Positions 7,950-17,066 of a stretch of 64,000 nucleotides of DNA are shown piece by piece. Origin of the DNA: Cupriavidus basilensis. Its GTDB lineage: Bacteria; Pseudomonadota; Gammaproteobacteria; Burkholderiales; Burkholderiaceae. The notes beneath the pieces are model-generated. The model did no database searches. It saw only the letters and a list, made by a program, of their open reading frames with translations, and had not been told where the DNA came from. The DNA lies in NCBI RefSeq assembly GCF_000832305.1, contig NZ_CP010537.1, positions 1,674,001 through 1,738,000 of the forward strand, in the 5' to 3' direction. The position numbers and the translations under genes are program-made. Within the stretch, counting starts at the first letter, position 1. The number at the start of each line of letters is the position of its first letter.

Positions 7950-7980
7950 TTGACCTCAAGTCAACTTGAACTGGCACAGT
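7950..7980 (+). promoter_or_regulatory. MerR-type promoter/operator with SoxR-box-like palindrome
   Basis: TTGACC (7950-7955) followed by TCAAGT-CA-ACTTGA (7956-7969). The palindrome is close to the SoxR consensus core CTCAAGTTAACTTGAG. It sits where MerR regulators bind, between the -35 element and a poorly defined -10 near 7975-7984, directing transcription to the methyltransferase at 8019. Confidence 0.6.
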
Positions 7981-8018
7981 CTAGCTTCCGCTCCCTGGGG
8001 CAGCAAAGGAAAACGATC

Positions 8019-8897
8019 ATGGATGTCACACAACGAGCCGAAAGCGAGCAGGCGGCGCTCTGGAGGGGCCGCTCCGGGCGCGCCTGGGTCGAGGCGCAGG
8101 CGCCGCTCGACCAGATGTTCAAGCCCTTCGAAGACCTGCTCGTCAAAGCGGCCTGCACCGGAGCCGGGCGCCGGGTACTGGATGTGGGCTGCGGTACCGG
8201 CGGCACCACGCTGGCCGTAGCGCGCCGGCTCGGCGCGAAGGGCCATTGCACCGGCGCCGACATTTCGGATCCGATGATCGCCGCCGCGCGGGCGCGCGCC
8301 GAACGCGAAGACATCACCGCACGCTTCATCCGCGCCGACGTGCAGAACCATGCCTTCGAGCCTGCAAGCTTCGATTTGATCATCTCGCGCTTTGGCGTCA
8401 TGTTTTTCGACAACCCGGTCCTGGCCTTCAAGAACCTGCGCCGCGCCGCGCGGGACGGCGCAGATCTCTGCTTTGTCGCGTGGCGCAGTGCCGCGGAAAA
8501 TCCGTTCATGACGACGGCCGAGCGCGCCGCTGCGCCGCTGCTGCCGAGCCTGCCCGCCCGCCGGCCAGGTGCGCCGGGACAGTTCTCCTTCGCGCACGGG
8601 CATCGGGTCTCTTCCGTGCTGGAGGAGAGCGGCTGGGCCGAGATCGACATCCGGCCGCTCGACGTGGAATGCACCTTCCCCGAGAGCGAACTGGTCGGCT
8701 ACCTGTCCCGGCTCGGCCCCGTTGGCCTGATCTTGCAGGAGGCGGACGAGCGCACGCGCGCGCAAGTCATGGAAACGGTCCGCGCCGCCTTCGATCCCTA
8801 TGTGCACGGCCCTGAGGTTCGCTACACCGCGGCTTGCTGGATGGTCCGCGCCCGGGCGCCTGCGTCAGCCGCGCCGAAGGAGGCAGCCAATGCCTGA
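8019..8897 (+). CDS. SAM-dependent class I methyltransferase
   Basis: 292 residues. Motif I LDVGCGTGGTT (about 52-62) binds SAM, the acidic motif II follows around GADISD, and the DLIISRFGVMFF segment (about 125-136) is the usual motif IV region. The protein resembles the UbiE/COQ5-like methyltransferase group, acting in the cytoplasm on a small molecule, but the acceptor is not evident. The start at 8019 has AAAGGAAA; the frame extends upstream to 7929 but would cross the operator. It overlaps the following DUF2938 gene by eight bases, so the two are translationally coupled and probably induced together by the MerR protein. Confidence 0.9.
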   Translation: MDVTQRAESEQAALWRGRSGRAWVEAQAPLDQMFKPFEDLLVKAACTGAGRRVLDVGCGTGGTTLAVARRLGAKGHCTGADISDPMIAAARARAEREDITARFIRADVQNHAFEPASFDLIISRFGVMFFDNPVLAFKNLRRAARDGADLCFVAWRSAAENPFMTTAERAAAPLLPSLPARRPGAPGQFSFAHGHRVSSVLEESGWAEIDIRPLDVECTFPESELVGYLSRLGPVGLILQEADERTRAQVMETVRAAFDPYVHGPEVRYTAACWMVRARAPASAAPKEAANA

Positions 8898-9411
8898 GGC
8901 AGTCGACTATCTGATGTTTGCGCTGCTGATCGGTGCGGGCGCAACGGCGGTGATGGACATCTGGGCGGCCGCCCGCGAGCGGCTGCTCGGCATTCGGCCA
9001 TTGGACTATGCGCTGGTGGGCCGCTGGCTCGCCCATCTGGTGCGCGGGCGTGTTTGTCACGACCCCATTGCGGCTTCCCCGTCCGTGCAGGGCGAGCGCC
9101 TCCTTGGCTGGATCGCCCACTACCTGATCGGCATTGCATTCGCGGCTACGCTGTTAGCTTTCTGGGGCCTTGGCTGGGCGCGTCATCCAACGCTTGGCCC
9201 GGCGCTGGTTGTGGGAATCGGCAGCGTGGCGGCACCGTTTTTCGTGATGCAGCCAGCCATGGGGGCGGGCATTGCCGCCAGCCGTACTCCGCGCCCGGGC
9301 GTCGCGCGCTTCCATAGCGTCGTCACGCACGGGATATTCGGCCTGGGCCTTTATGGGGCCGGTTGGCTGGCAAGTTGGCTGGACACGCTGGCATGGCGGA
9401 GTGTCTGGTAG
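8890..9411 (+). CDS. DUF2938 family membrane protein
   Basis: 173 residues with four or five hydrophobic segments (about 5-25, 75-95, 105-125, 145-165), matching the DUF2938 family of small inner-membrane proteins of unknown function. The start at 8890 has AAGGAGG and lies inside the last codons of the methyltransferase gene. The pair under MerR control suggests a stress- or toxin-response unit in which a small molecule is methylated, but the DUF2938 contribution is unknown. Longer readings of this frame (to 8800) overlap the upstream gene without justification. Confidence 0.85.
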   Translation: MPEAVDYLMFALLIGAGATAVMDIWAAARERLLGIRPLDYALVGRWLAHLVRGRVCHDPIAASPSVQGERLLGWIAHYLIGIAFAATLLAFWGLGWARHPTLGPALVVGIGSVAAPFFVMQPAMGAGIAASRTPRPGVARFHSVVTHGIFGLGLYGAGWLASWLDTLAWRSVW

Positions 9412-9579
9412 CGCTTGCGTGCCCATCTGGTCCCCGATCCGATGGGCGCTGCCAAAAAGCGATTCAGCGGTTTATTCGCTTAATCCATCGAAACTATCCA
9501 TTTACCTTATATTGCCGCGCTCCCTACACTTTGCGCCAACGCCCCCCTTAGCAGGGCGTACGACAAGAGAGGAGCAAGT

Positions 9580-11718
9580 ATGGAGACCACCTTGGCGCGC
9601 CGCACGGCGGCGCTGGCGCTAGCTTTGCCGTTGCTCGCCTGCGGCGGCAACGATGACAGCGCGAACACGGGCACCGCCGCCACGTCTAATCCGGCGGCCA
9701 CCCCGGGCATGACGCTGACCATCACCGCGCGGGAAGACATGCCCGGCACCTACGGCAACGCAGGCGCCTACGAAAAACTCACCGGCACGCTCAAGGGTGA
9801 GGTCGATCCCGCCGATGCGCATAACGCCATCATCCAGGACCTGGCGCTGGCTCCGGTGAATGGCCGCGGACTTGTGGAGTACACCACGGAATTCGTCATG
9901 CTCAAGCCCAAGGACATGAGCAAGGCGGGTGGCGTGCTGCGTTACGACGCGCCCAATCGCGGCAATATCCTGACCATGCCGAACCCCACCGCGGTGCCCG
10001 GGGATTCGCTTTACTTCGAGCGCGGCTACGTGCTGCTGTACTCGGCCTGGCAGGGCGATGTGCCGAAGAGCTCGGCGGCAAGGCTCACGCTGGCGGTGCC
10101 GGTGGCAAAGAACAAGGACGGCAGCAGCATTACCGGCCCGTATGCGGCGGAGCTGATCCCGAGCGTTGCCAGCCCGTCGATGAGCCTGCCGGGCGGCGTG
10201 TTCAACAGCACGATGATTCCCTATGCGCCGGCCAGCCTCGACAACACCTTGCCGGGCTACACGCTGACGCGGCGCATAAACGAGACCGACCCGCGCGTGG
10301 CGATTCCCGCCACGGACTGGAAGTTCGCCACCTGCGATAACGCAGGCAACCCCTTCCCAGGCAAGGCCGACGCTGCGAACATTTGCCTCAAGGGCGGTTT
10401 CGTTCCGGGCTACCTCTACGAGATCACCTACGTGGCGAAAGACCCGAAGGTGATGGGTGTGGGCCTGGCGGCGCTGCGCGACACCATTACGTTTTTCCGG
10501 CACCAGGCCGCGGATTCGGCGGGCACGCCCAATCCGGTGGCGGGCGCGGTGCGCTTTGCCATCGGGCAGGGCACCTCGCAATCTGGCAACGCGATGAAGA
10601 CCTTCCTGCATCTTGGTTTTAACCAGGCACTGGATGGCAGCAAGGTGTTCGACGGCATCTACGCGCACGTGGCCGCGCGCCAGACCAATATCAACACGCG
10701 CTTCGCCGTGCCGGGCGGCGGCGGTGGCCTGCGCACCGACCATCGCGCTTTCGGGCAGACCGCGCCGCGCGGGCTGGCCGCCGACTACCAGGACACGCTG
10801 GCGGGCCGCACTGGCGGCGTCATGCAGCGCTGCACCGCTACGCAGACTTGCCCGAAGTTCTTCCTCGGCCTGTCGGGCACGGAGTTCTGGCAGTTGCAGG
10901 GCTCGCCGGTGCTGACCGATCCCTACGGCTTTGCCGACCTGAAGCAGCCTGACAATGCGCGCATCTACTACTACGCCAGCACGCAGCACGGCGGCAAGTC
11001 GCCGCTGATCAGCTACGCGCCAGCGTCGACGGTGTACCCGGCAGGGTCCATGGTCGATTTTGCCGATACCTTCCGCGCGCTGTTCGTCGCGCTGGAAGAC
11101 TGGGTGGCTCGTGATGTCGCGCCGCCGGCCAGCCAGGTTCCGGCCATCGCCGATGGCACGCTGGTGCGGCCCGATCAGCTGACCTTCCCCGTGACCAAGG
11201 GCATTACCTGGGCCGGCGCGGGCAGCAATACAGCGATTCCCGCGCTGCAGTACCTGGCGCGCTATAACGGCTTCCCGCTGCTCGATTACGGCCCGACCTA
11301 TCGCCCGCAGGATGAGTCCGGCATCCCGACCTTGCTGCCGCCGTCGTACATGGGGCGGGACTACGCCATCATGGTGCCGCAGGTGGATGCGCAGACCGGG
11401 CTGACCAAGGCCGGCATCCATGCCGTCGACGTGGACGCGCCAGTGGGCACCAGCCTGGAGTTCAACTACGTGGCCACGCCGGGCATTGTGGATCTGGTCA
11501 ACCTGAGCGGCAGCTACATTCCCTTCCACAAGACCGAGGCCGCGCGCATTGCGGCTGGCGATACGCGGCCCTCGCTGGAGTCGCTCTACACCGACCAGGC
11601 CGGCTACGTGGCCAAGGTGCAGAGCGTGGCCGCCGGGCTGGTGGCCAGGCGCTTTTTGCTGCAGGCGGATGCCGACCGGCGCGTGGCGAGCGCGCAGGCG
11701 AATCCTGTGTTGCCCTGA
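9580..11718 (+). CDS. Large lipoprotein alpha/beta-hydrolase-domain protein
   Basis: 712 residues. The N-terminal signal ends in a lipobox (LLACGG, Cys about 22), so the protein is predicted to be lipid-anchored in the envelope. The rest matches the large alpha/beta-hydrolase-domain proteins of betaproteobacteria (Abhydrolase_10 type): GQGTSQSGN near residue 330 holds the nucleophile-elbow Ser, with conserved Gly/His-rich segments after it. Such proteins are secreted esterase or lipase candidates with unestablished substrates. The start at 9580 has GAGAGGAGC upstream. It stands alone, with about 170 bp of non-coding sequence before it, and converges on the LysR gene at 11773. Confidence 0.85.
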   Translation: METTLARRTAALALALPLLACGGNDDSANTGTAATSNPAATPGMTLTITAREDMPGTYGNAGAYEKLTGTLKGEVDPADAHNAIIQDLALAPVNGRGLVEYTTEFVMLKPKDMSKAGGVLRYDAPNRGNILTMPNPTAVPGDSLYFERGYVLLYSAWQGDVPKSSAARLTLAVPVAKNKDGSSITGPYAAELIPSVASPSMSLPGGVFNSTMIPYAPASLDNTLPGYTLTRRINETDPRVAIPATDWKFATCDNAGNPFPGKADAANICLKGGFVPGYLYEITYVAKDPKVMGVGLAALRDTITFFRHQAADSAGTPNPVAGAVRFAIGQGTSQSGNAMKTFLHLGFNQALDGSKVFDGIYAHVAARQTNINTRFAVPGGGGGLRTDHRAFGQTAPRGLAADYQDTLAGRTGGVMQRCTATQTCPKFFLGLSGTEFWQLQGSPVLTDPYGFADLKQPDNARIYYYASTQHGGKSPLISYAPASTVYPAGSMVDFADTFRALFVALEDWVARDVAPPASQVPAIADGTLVRPDQLTFPVTKGITWAGAGSNTAIPALQYLARYNGFPLLDYGPTYRPQDESGIPTLLPPSYMGRDYAIMVPQVDAQTGLTKAGIHAVDVDAPVGTSLEFNYVATPGIVDLVNLSGSYIPFHKTEAARIAAGDTRPSLESLYTDQAGYVAKVQSVAAGLVARRFLLQADADRRVASAQANPVLP

Positions 11719-11772
11719 GGGAAGGGGCATTTGAAGGGGCCGTGATGCGGCGGGCGGGGCGCTCCGCCGCGC

Positions 11773-12699
11773 CTAGCCCGGAAGCCTCGCTGCGGTTCCT
11801 GCGCCTTGCCATCCGGGCTCCGCGGCGAAGCGCTCCGCAAGGAAGTCCAGCATGGTGCGCAGGATTGCCGGCATTTGCCGGCGCGATGCGTAGATGCCGT
11901 GGATGCCAAGCGCCTGCGGTTGCCATCCGGGCAGCAGGGCCACCAGTTGCCCGCTGCGCAGCAGCGGTGCGGCGGAGTAGAGCGGCTGCATGGCAATGCC
12001 GGCGCCCGCCACGGCGGCGGCCAGCAGCACGCTCGATTCATTGGCGCTGAGGTTGCCCTGCACCGGCACCGCCAGCGTTTGCCCCGCGCGTTCCAGTTGC
12101 CACAGGCTCTTGCCGAAGTACGAGTAGGTAAGGCAGTTGTGCATGGCGAGGTCCTGCGCCTGGCGTGGCATGCCGTGGGCGGCGATGTAGGCAGGCGCGG
12201 CGCAGATCACCGAGGCGCAGCTTGCCAGCGGGCGCGCGATCAGGTTGGGGTCGAGGTCGTTGGTGATGCGGATCGCCAGGTCGATGCGGGCCTCCACCAG
12301 GTTGACCGCCTGGCTGCCGATATGCAGGTCGACGGCGGTTTCCGGATAGCGCTTCAGGTAGGCCGTCACGGCCGCGGCCAGCACGGACTCGGCCAGCGAT
12401 TGCGCGCAACTGATGCGCAGCATGCCGCGCGGCATGCCCGCGCGCTCATGCTCGGGCCGCGCCATCTGGGCGGCGATCTCCAGCATCTGGCGGCAGCGCG
12501 CCAGCGCTTGCTCCCCGGCGGGCGTCAGGCTCAGGCTGCGCGTGGAGCGGTGCAGCAGGCGTTGCTCGGCCCAGGTTTCCATCTGCGCGAGATAACGGGT
12601 GACCATGGCGCGCGACATGTCCAGTGCCTCGGCGGCGGCCGTCATGCTGCCGCGTTCGGCAATGGCGACGAAGACTTCGGCGGCGGTGATGCGGTCCAT
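11773..12699 (-). CDS. LysR-family regulator
   Basis: 308 residues with the canonical N-terminal HTH (residues 3-60, ERGSMTAAAEALDMSRAMVTRYL) and a periplasmic-binding-like effector domain (about 90-295). This subgroup (CrgA/DsdC-like, with a slightly atypical HTH) often controls the divergently placed gene, here the MBL-fold/DsbA-like pair starting at 12848. The inducer is unknown. The start at 12699 begins the HTH directly, as usual. The 3' end lies only 54 bp from the convergent hydrolase gene, and the gap contains a GC-rich potential hairpin (about 11747-11770). Confidence 0.92.
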   Translation of the reverse strand: MDRITAAEVFVAIAERGSMTAAAEALDMSRAMVTRYLAQMETWAEQRLLHRSTRSLSLTPAGEQALARCRQMLEIAAQMARPEHERAGMPRGMLRISCAQSLAESVLAAAVTAYLKRYPETAVDLHIGSQAVNLVEARIDLAIRITNDLDPNLIARPLASCASVICAAPAYIAAHGMPRQAQDLAMHNCLTYSYFGKSLWQLERAGQTLAVPVQGNLSANESSVLLAAAVAGAGIAMQPLYSAAPLLRSGQLVALLPGWQPQALGIHGIYASRRQMPAILRTMLDFLAERFAAEPGWQGAGTAARLPG

Positions 12700-12741
12700 G
12701 GAATGAGTTGGCCGGTGACGCTGCTGTAGCTTGTCGGCCTA

Positions 12742-12760
12742 GTTGATCGATTAATGCAAC
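12742..12760. promoter_or_regulatory. Candidate LysR binding site
   Basis: GTTG-N11-CAAC (12742-12760), with an ATCGAT core, lies in the 148-bp divergent gap between the LysR gene and the MBL-fold gene. Its dyad with 11-base spacing is the usual LysR-box geometry. The assignment is based on position and symmetry only. Confidence 0.4.
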
Positions 12761-12847
12761 AAAGATGTTCATTCTATGGGGTTTTTGTACCGGTCTGTGC
12801 AAATTAAGCTGGCGGCTTCCTGGATCCCCAACCACGTGAGACTCCCG

Positions 12848-13753
12848 ATGCCCTCCAGCCTGACCCTGAACCGATTCCTGCGCGGCCTTGCCGCAGCCTT
12901 GTGCCTGGGCATCGTCGCCAGCACGCCCGCGATGGCCGCAGCCGCGCTCAAGCTGGAGGTCTACAACCCCGGCACCAGGAGCATTTTCCCGGTCTCGTCC
13001 GAACTCGTCACCGGCGCGCACGACGCGGTGCTGATCGACGCGCAGTTCCAGCGCAACGACGCCGAGGCGCTGGTTGCGCGCATCCGCGCCAGCGGCAAGA
13101 ACCTCACCACCATCTACATCAGCCACAGCGATCCGGATTTCTACTTCGGGCTGGACGTGCTCAAGGCCGCGTTCCCGGCGGCCAGGATCGTCGCCACGCC
13201 GCAAACGGTGGCGGCCATCCAGGCATCCATGGCGGGCAAGCAGGCTTACTGGACTCCGATCCTGAAGGACAATGCGCCCAAGGCGCTGGTGCTGCCCGAG
13301 CCGCTGGCCGGCAATGCCATCGAGCTCGAGGGCAGCAAGCTGGAAGTGCTGGGGCTGGACGGCCCGGCGCCGGAGCGCACGGTGGTGTGGATTCCGTCGC
13401 TCAAGACCGTGGCCGGCGGCGTGGTGGTCTTTGGCAAGAGCCACGTCTGGGTGGCCGATACGCAAACACCGGCCTCGCGCCAGCACTGGATCGCCATGCT
13501 CGATCGCATCGCGGCGAAGAAGCCAGCGCGGGTCGTGCCCGGGCACTATCTGGACGATGCGCCGCAGACGCTGGCGTCGGTGCGCTTCACGCGGGATTAC
13601 CTGCGCACGTTCGAGCAAGAGGCGGCGCGCGCGCCGGATGCCAAGGCGCTGAGCGCGGCGATGCAAAAGCACTATCCGCAGCTGGGCGGCCTGGACTCGC
13701 TTGATCTGAGCGCCAAGGTCATCAAGGGCGAAATGCAGTGGCCTGCAAAATAA
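12848..13753 (+). CDS. Periplasmic MBL-fold protein with degenerate metal motif
   Basis: 301 residues. A signal peptide (cleavage near AMA at about 33) is followed by a metallo-beta-lactamase fold. The metal signature normally HxHxDH is here HSDPDF in YISHSDPDFYFG (about 95-106), so only the first His and the Asp are retained. A distal VVPGHY supplies another conserved His, and VWVADTQ replaces the usual Asp region. It may bind metal differently or have lost hydrolase activity. The start at 12848 is chosen because it opens the signal peptide. It is followed after 75 bp by a DsbA-like gene and is probably regulated by the divergent LysR protein. Confidence 0.82.
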   Translation: MPSSLTLNRFLRGLAAALCLGIVASTPAMAAAALKLEVYNPGTRSIFPVSSELVTGAHDAVLIDAQFQRNDAEALVARIRASGKNLTTIYISHSDPDFYFGLDVLKAAFPAARIVATPQTVAAIQASMAGKQAYWTPILKDNAPKALVLPEPLAGNAIELEGSKLEVLGLDGPAPERTVVWIPSLKTVAGGVVVFGKSHVWVADTQTPASRQHWIAMLDRIAAKKPARVVPGHYLDDAPQTLASVRFTRDYLRTFEQEAARAPDAKALSAAMQKHYPQLGGLDSLDLSAKVIKGEMQWPAK

Positions 13754-13828
13754 CGGCTGCGCGCCAGGCCGCGTTTCGCGTTTCGCGATGCGCATGACGC
13801 CAGCATCAAATCTCAGGAAGCATTGATC

Positions 13829-14569
13829 ATGTCCGGTCTCACCCTGCATTACATCTACGACCCGCTGTGCGGCTGGTGCTACGGCGCCGCGCCGCTGGTG
13901 CGTGCTGCGCGCGCCGTGCCTGGCCTCGCGCTCGCGCTGCACGGCGGCGGCATGCTCACGGGCGCCAACCGCCGCCGCATCACGGCGCAATGGCGCGACT
14001 ACGTGATGCCGCACGACCGCCGCATCGCCGCGCTCACCGGCCAGCCGTTCGGCGAGCGCTATTTCGAAGGCTTGCTGCGCGACGAGAGCGCGGTGATGGA
14101 CTCCGCTGCGCCCACCACCACGATCCTGGCCGCGCAGGCGCTGGGCGGCGTGCAGGCTGCTGCCGATCTGCTGGCGCGCCTGCAGCATGCGCACTACGTG
14201 GACGGCCTGCGCATTGCCGATGCGCAGGTGCTGGCCGATCTTGCCGGGCAGGCCGGACTGGACCCGCAGCGCTTTGCCGGCCTTTGCCTGGACATTGGCG
14301 GTGACAAGACGCAGGCGCATATGGCCGCCAGCCGCGCGCTGCTGAACCGTCTGGGCGGGCATGGCTTCCCCACGTTTGCGCTGCAAAAAGGCACCGATCA
14401 ATTTGCGGTGCTGGACGTAGGCCCGTTCCTTGGCGACGCGGGTGCGTGGCAGGAGAGCCTGGCGCGGGCGGTTGCGCAGCAGGGCGCAAGCATGGAGGCG
14501 GACGGCCAGGATGGCGCCGGCGGCCCGGTTTGCGGCGCGCAGGGTTGCGCTTTGCCGGCGCAAGGGTAA
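13829..14569 (+). CDS. DsbA-family (FrnE-like) thiol oxidoreductase
   Basis: 246 residues with a thioredoxin-fold start and the active site CGWC in DPLCGWCYGAAPL (about 14-17). The insertion domain between the two halves of the fold is helical, as in FrnE/2-hydroxychromene-isomerase-like proteins. There is no signal peptide, so it is likely cytoplasmic. A C-terminal tail with two extra cysteines (PVCGAQGCAL) is unusual and could be a second redox or metal-binding pair. The ATG at 13829 has AGGAAG eight bases upstream; the TTG at 13823 is less suitable. Probably in an operon with the MBL-fold gene. Confidence 0.87.
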   Translation: MSGLTLHYIYDPLCGWCYGAAPLVRAARAVPGLALALHGGGMLTGANRRRITAQWRDYVMPHDRRIAALTGQPFGERYFEGLLRDESAVMDSAAPTTTILAAQALGGVQAAADLLARLQHAHYVDGLRIADAQVLADLAGQAGLDPQRFAGLCLDIGGDKTQAHMAASRALLNRLGGHGFPTFALQKGTDQFAVLDVGPFLGDAGAWQESLARAVAQQGASMEADGQDGAGGPVCGAQGCALPAQG

Positions 14570-14670
14570 ATTTCGCGCCCGCATTGCCGTTATACCAATC
14601 GACGTCCCGGCACACAGGCTGCGCCGGTTCCGTCGATTGTCGTTTGCGCGCGGCTTGTCCTTTCGTCTGG

Positions 14671-16893
14671 ATGAGCGCTGCGCGAGACGGCATCGACCCT
14701 ACACCCGCACCCTGCATGCCGCACATCCAAGGCCCTCCCGGCGAGACCGAACTTTTTCGCACGCTTGTACTCGGCGTGACCGATTACGCTATCTACGCGC
14801 TGGATCCCGCTGGAACCGTGAGCAGTTGGAACCCCGGTGCGCAGCGAGCCAAGGGATACACCCGGGATGAAATCGTGGGCGCGCATTTCTCGTGCTTCTA
14901 CACGCCGGAGGATCGCGCTGCGGGGTTGCCCGAGCAGGCGTTGCGGCAAGCGCGCGAGGCAGGCCGCTTCGCGGCGGAAGGCTGCTGGCGCTTGCGCAAG
15001 GATGGTTCCCGCTTCTGGGCCCATGTGCTGATCACGCCGATCTTCGATCGCAAGGGCAAGCAGCTTGGCTATGCCAAGGTCACGCGCGACATGACGCAGC
15101 AAAAGGCCGACGCCGAGCGCATTGCGGAGGTGACACGCACGCTGGACCTGGCGCTGGAGAACATGTCGCAGGGGCTGTGCCTGTTCGATCCGCATGGCAC
15201 GATCATCCTGATCAATCGCCGCATGGACGAGATATTTCGCGGCGCGGGCGCGGCGCTGGTGCCAGGCGCGGATTTTCTCACCCTGTGCCGCGCGATGGCG
15301 GGTGCGCGCGAGCGCGAAATCGCAGCACCGGGCGTGCTTGCCATCCGCCTTGGCGGCAATGCGCAGGCCGAGGCCGGCCAGCCCGAAGACCGGGCCGAGC
15401 AATACGCGCAGGCGCTTTGCGAGCGGCACCGCGAGATCCTGCGCCGCCACCAGCAATGGCGCAGCGTGGAGGCGTTGCCCGACGGGCGCGCCATAGCGCT
15501 GTCGCACAGCGTCATGGCTGACGGCTCGTGGGTGACCACCTGCGAGGACGTGACCGAGCAGCGCCGCATCGAAGCCAAGATCCAGTACATGGCGCGCCAC
15601 GACGGGCTCACCGGCCTGCCCAACCGCAGCTATTTCAACGACTACCTGGACGAAGAACTGCAGCGCGCGCAGAAGCAGGGCACCCGGGTGGCAACGCTCG
15701 GCATCGACCTGGATTGCTTCAAGGAAATCAACGACCTGCACGGGCATGCGGCCGGCGACACCGTGCTGCGGGCGGTGTCCCAGCGCATCGCCAGCCAGCT
15801 GGAGCCGGGCGAGTTCATCGCCCGCATCGGCGGCGATGAGTTCATTGCCGTGAAGCGTTTCGAGCGGCAGGCCGAGCTGAGCGACTTCAGCGCGCGCCTG
15901 GTGACATGCGTGAGCGAGCCGGTGCGGCTCGATGGCTTCGACCTGACCACGGGCGCGAGCATCGGGATTGCGATCTATCCCGGCGACGGCACCCATCGCG
16001 ACCAGCTGGTCAGCAACACCGACCTGGCGATGTACCGCGCCAAGGGCAGCTTGTCCGAATCGATCTGCTTCTACGAAAGCCGGATGGACGAGGCCGAGCG
16101 CGAACGGCGCGCGCTGGCCGGCGAGCTGTGGACCGCCATTGCCGCCAACCAGTTCGTGCTGGACTACCAGGTGCAGACCGCCATTGCCAGCGGCGAGGCC
16201 ATCGGCTGCGAGGTGCTGTTGCGCTGGCATCATCCCGAACGCGGGCTGATCGCGCCCGACAGCTTCATCCCCCTGGCCGAAGAGTGCGGCGCCATCCTGC
16301 CGATCGGCGAATGGGTGCTGCGCACCGCATGCCAGCAAGCCGCGCAGTGGACGTTCCCGCGCAAGATCTCGGTCAACCTGTCGCCGGTGCAGATCACCCA
16401 CGGCAACCTGGTCACGCTGGTGGCGCAAGTGCTGGAGGAGACCGGGCTGGCGGCTGGACGGCTGGAACTCGAAATTACCGAGTCGACCATCATCGGCGAC
16501 AAGGAACGGGCGCTCGACATATTGCGCCGCATCAAGGCGCTGGGCGTGACCATTGCCATCGACGATTTCGGCACGGGCTACTCGTCGCTCGACACCTTGC
16601 GCTCTTTTCCGTTCGACAAGATCAAACTGGACCGCACCTTCATCGCGGAAATTTCCGACAGCCAGCAGGCCAAGGCCATCATCCGCGCCATTCTGGCGCT
16701 GGGCCAGAGCCTGGCGATCCCGGTGCTGGCCGAAGGCGTGGAGACCGACGAGCAGCTCAGCCTGCTGCAGGCCGAGGGCTGCGACGAGGCGCAGGGATTC
16801 CTGCTCGGGCGCCCGCAGCCGCTCGAGCATTTCCGCCGCGCCCACGCCGTGGTCGGGCCGCGGCTGGTAACGGCGCAGACACCGGAACGCTAG
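14671..16893 (+). CDS. PAS-GGDEF-EAL cyclic-di-GMP protein
   Basis: About 740 residues. Two PAS-type sensor segments (about 25-140 and 150-290) precede a GGDEF domain (about 305-465, intact IGGDEF) and an EAL domain (about 480-735). The EAL signature reads EVLLRW, keeping the Glu; DDFGTGYSSL and KLDRTFI with GVETDEQ are also intact, so phosphodiesterase activity is plausible. No RxxD inhibitory site is seen before GGDEF. There is no membrane segment, suggesting a cytosolic sensor of redox or small ligands. The start is uncertain: ATG at 14671 or 14716 both lack a clear ribosome site, and readings back to 14446 overlap the DsbA-like gene. Confidence 0.9.
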   Translation: MSAARDGIDPTPAPCMPHIQGPPGETELFRTLVLGVTDYAIYALDPAGTVSSWNPGAQRAKGYTRDEIVGAHFSCFYTPEDRAAGLPEQALRQAREAGRFAAEGCWRLRKDGSRFWAHVLITPIFDRKGKQLGYAKVTRDMTQQKADAERIAEVTRTLDLALENMSQGLCLFDPHGTIILINRRMDEIFRGAGAALVPGADFLTLCRAMAGAREREIAAPGVLAIRLGGNAQAEAGQPEDRAEQYAQALCERHREILRRHQQWRSVEALPDGRAIALSHSVMADGSWVTTCEDVTEQRRIEAKIQYMARHDGLTGLPNRSYFNDYLDEELQRAQKQGTRVATLGIDLDCFKEINDLHGHAAGDTVLRAVSQRIASQLEPGEFIARIGGDEFIAVKRFERQAELSDFSARLVTCVSEPVRLDGFDLTTGASIGIAIYPGDGTHRDQLVSNTDLAMYRAKGSLSESICFYESRMDEAERERRALAGELWTAIAANQFVLDYQVQTAIASGEAIGCEVLLRWHHPERGLIAPDSFIPLAEECGAILPIGEWVLRTACQQAAQWTFPRKISVNLSPVQITHGNLVTLVAQVLEETGLAAGRLELEITESTIIGDKERALDILRRIKALGVTIAIDDFGTGYSSLDTLRSFPFDKIKLDRTFIAEISDSQQAKAIIRAILALGQSLAIPVLAEGVETDEQLSLLQAEGCDEAQGFLLGRPQPLEHFRRAHAVVGPRLVTAQTPER

Positions 16894-17066
16894 GCGGCGC
16901 ATCCGGCGCATGCGATGCATCCTGCGCGCGTGTCGTGATCTGTGCGCTTCACCGCGGTCCCGTCCGCACGCGGCGCCTTTGCGCGGCGGTGGAACTCGCC
17001 CGCGCGCCAGCCACTCTCATTGCTTGTTGGCAGCCAACCGCGCTGCCGCACGGGTAAAAACCGGGA

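Noticed and set aside
9619..11730. 703-codon antisense frame
   Set aside because: Shadow of the lipoprotein hydrolase; composition is His/Arg-rich and no motif is seen.
12446..14584. 712-codon leftward frame across the LysR/MBL/DsbA-like region
   Set aside because: Crosses three well-supported genes and their promoters.
14590..16920. 776-codon antisense frame
   Set aside because: Shadow of the GGDEF-EAL gene, whose motifs are intact in the sense frame.
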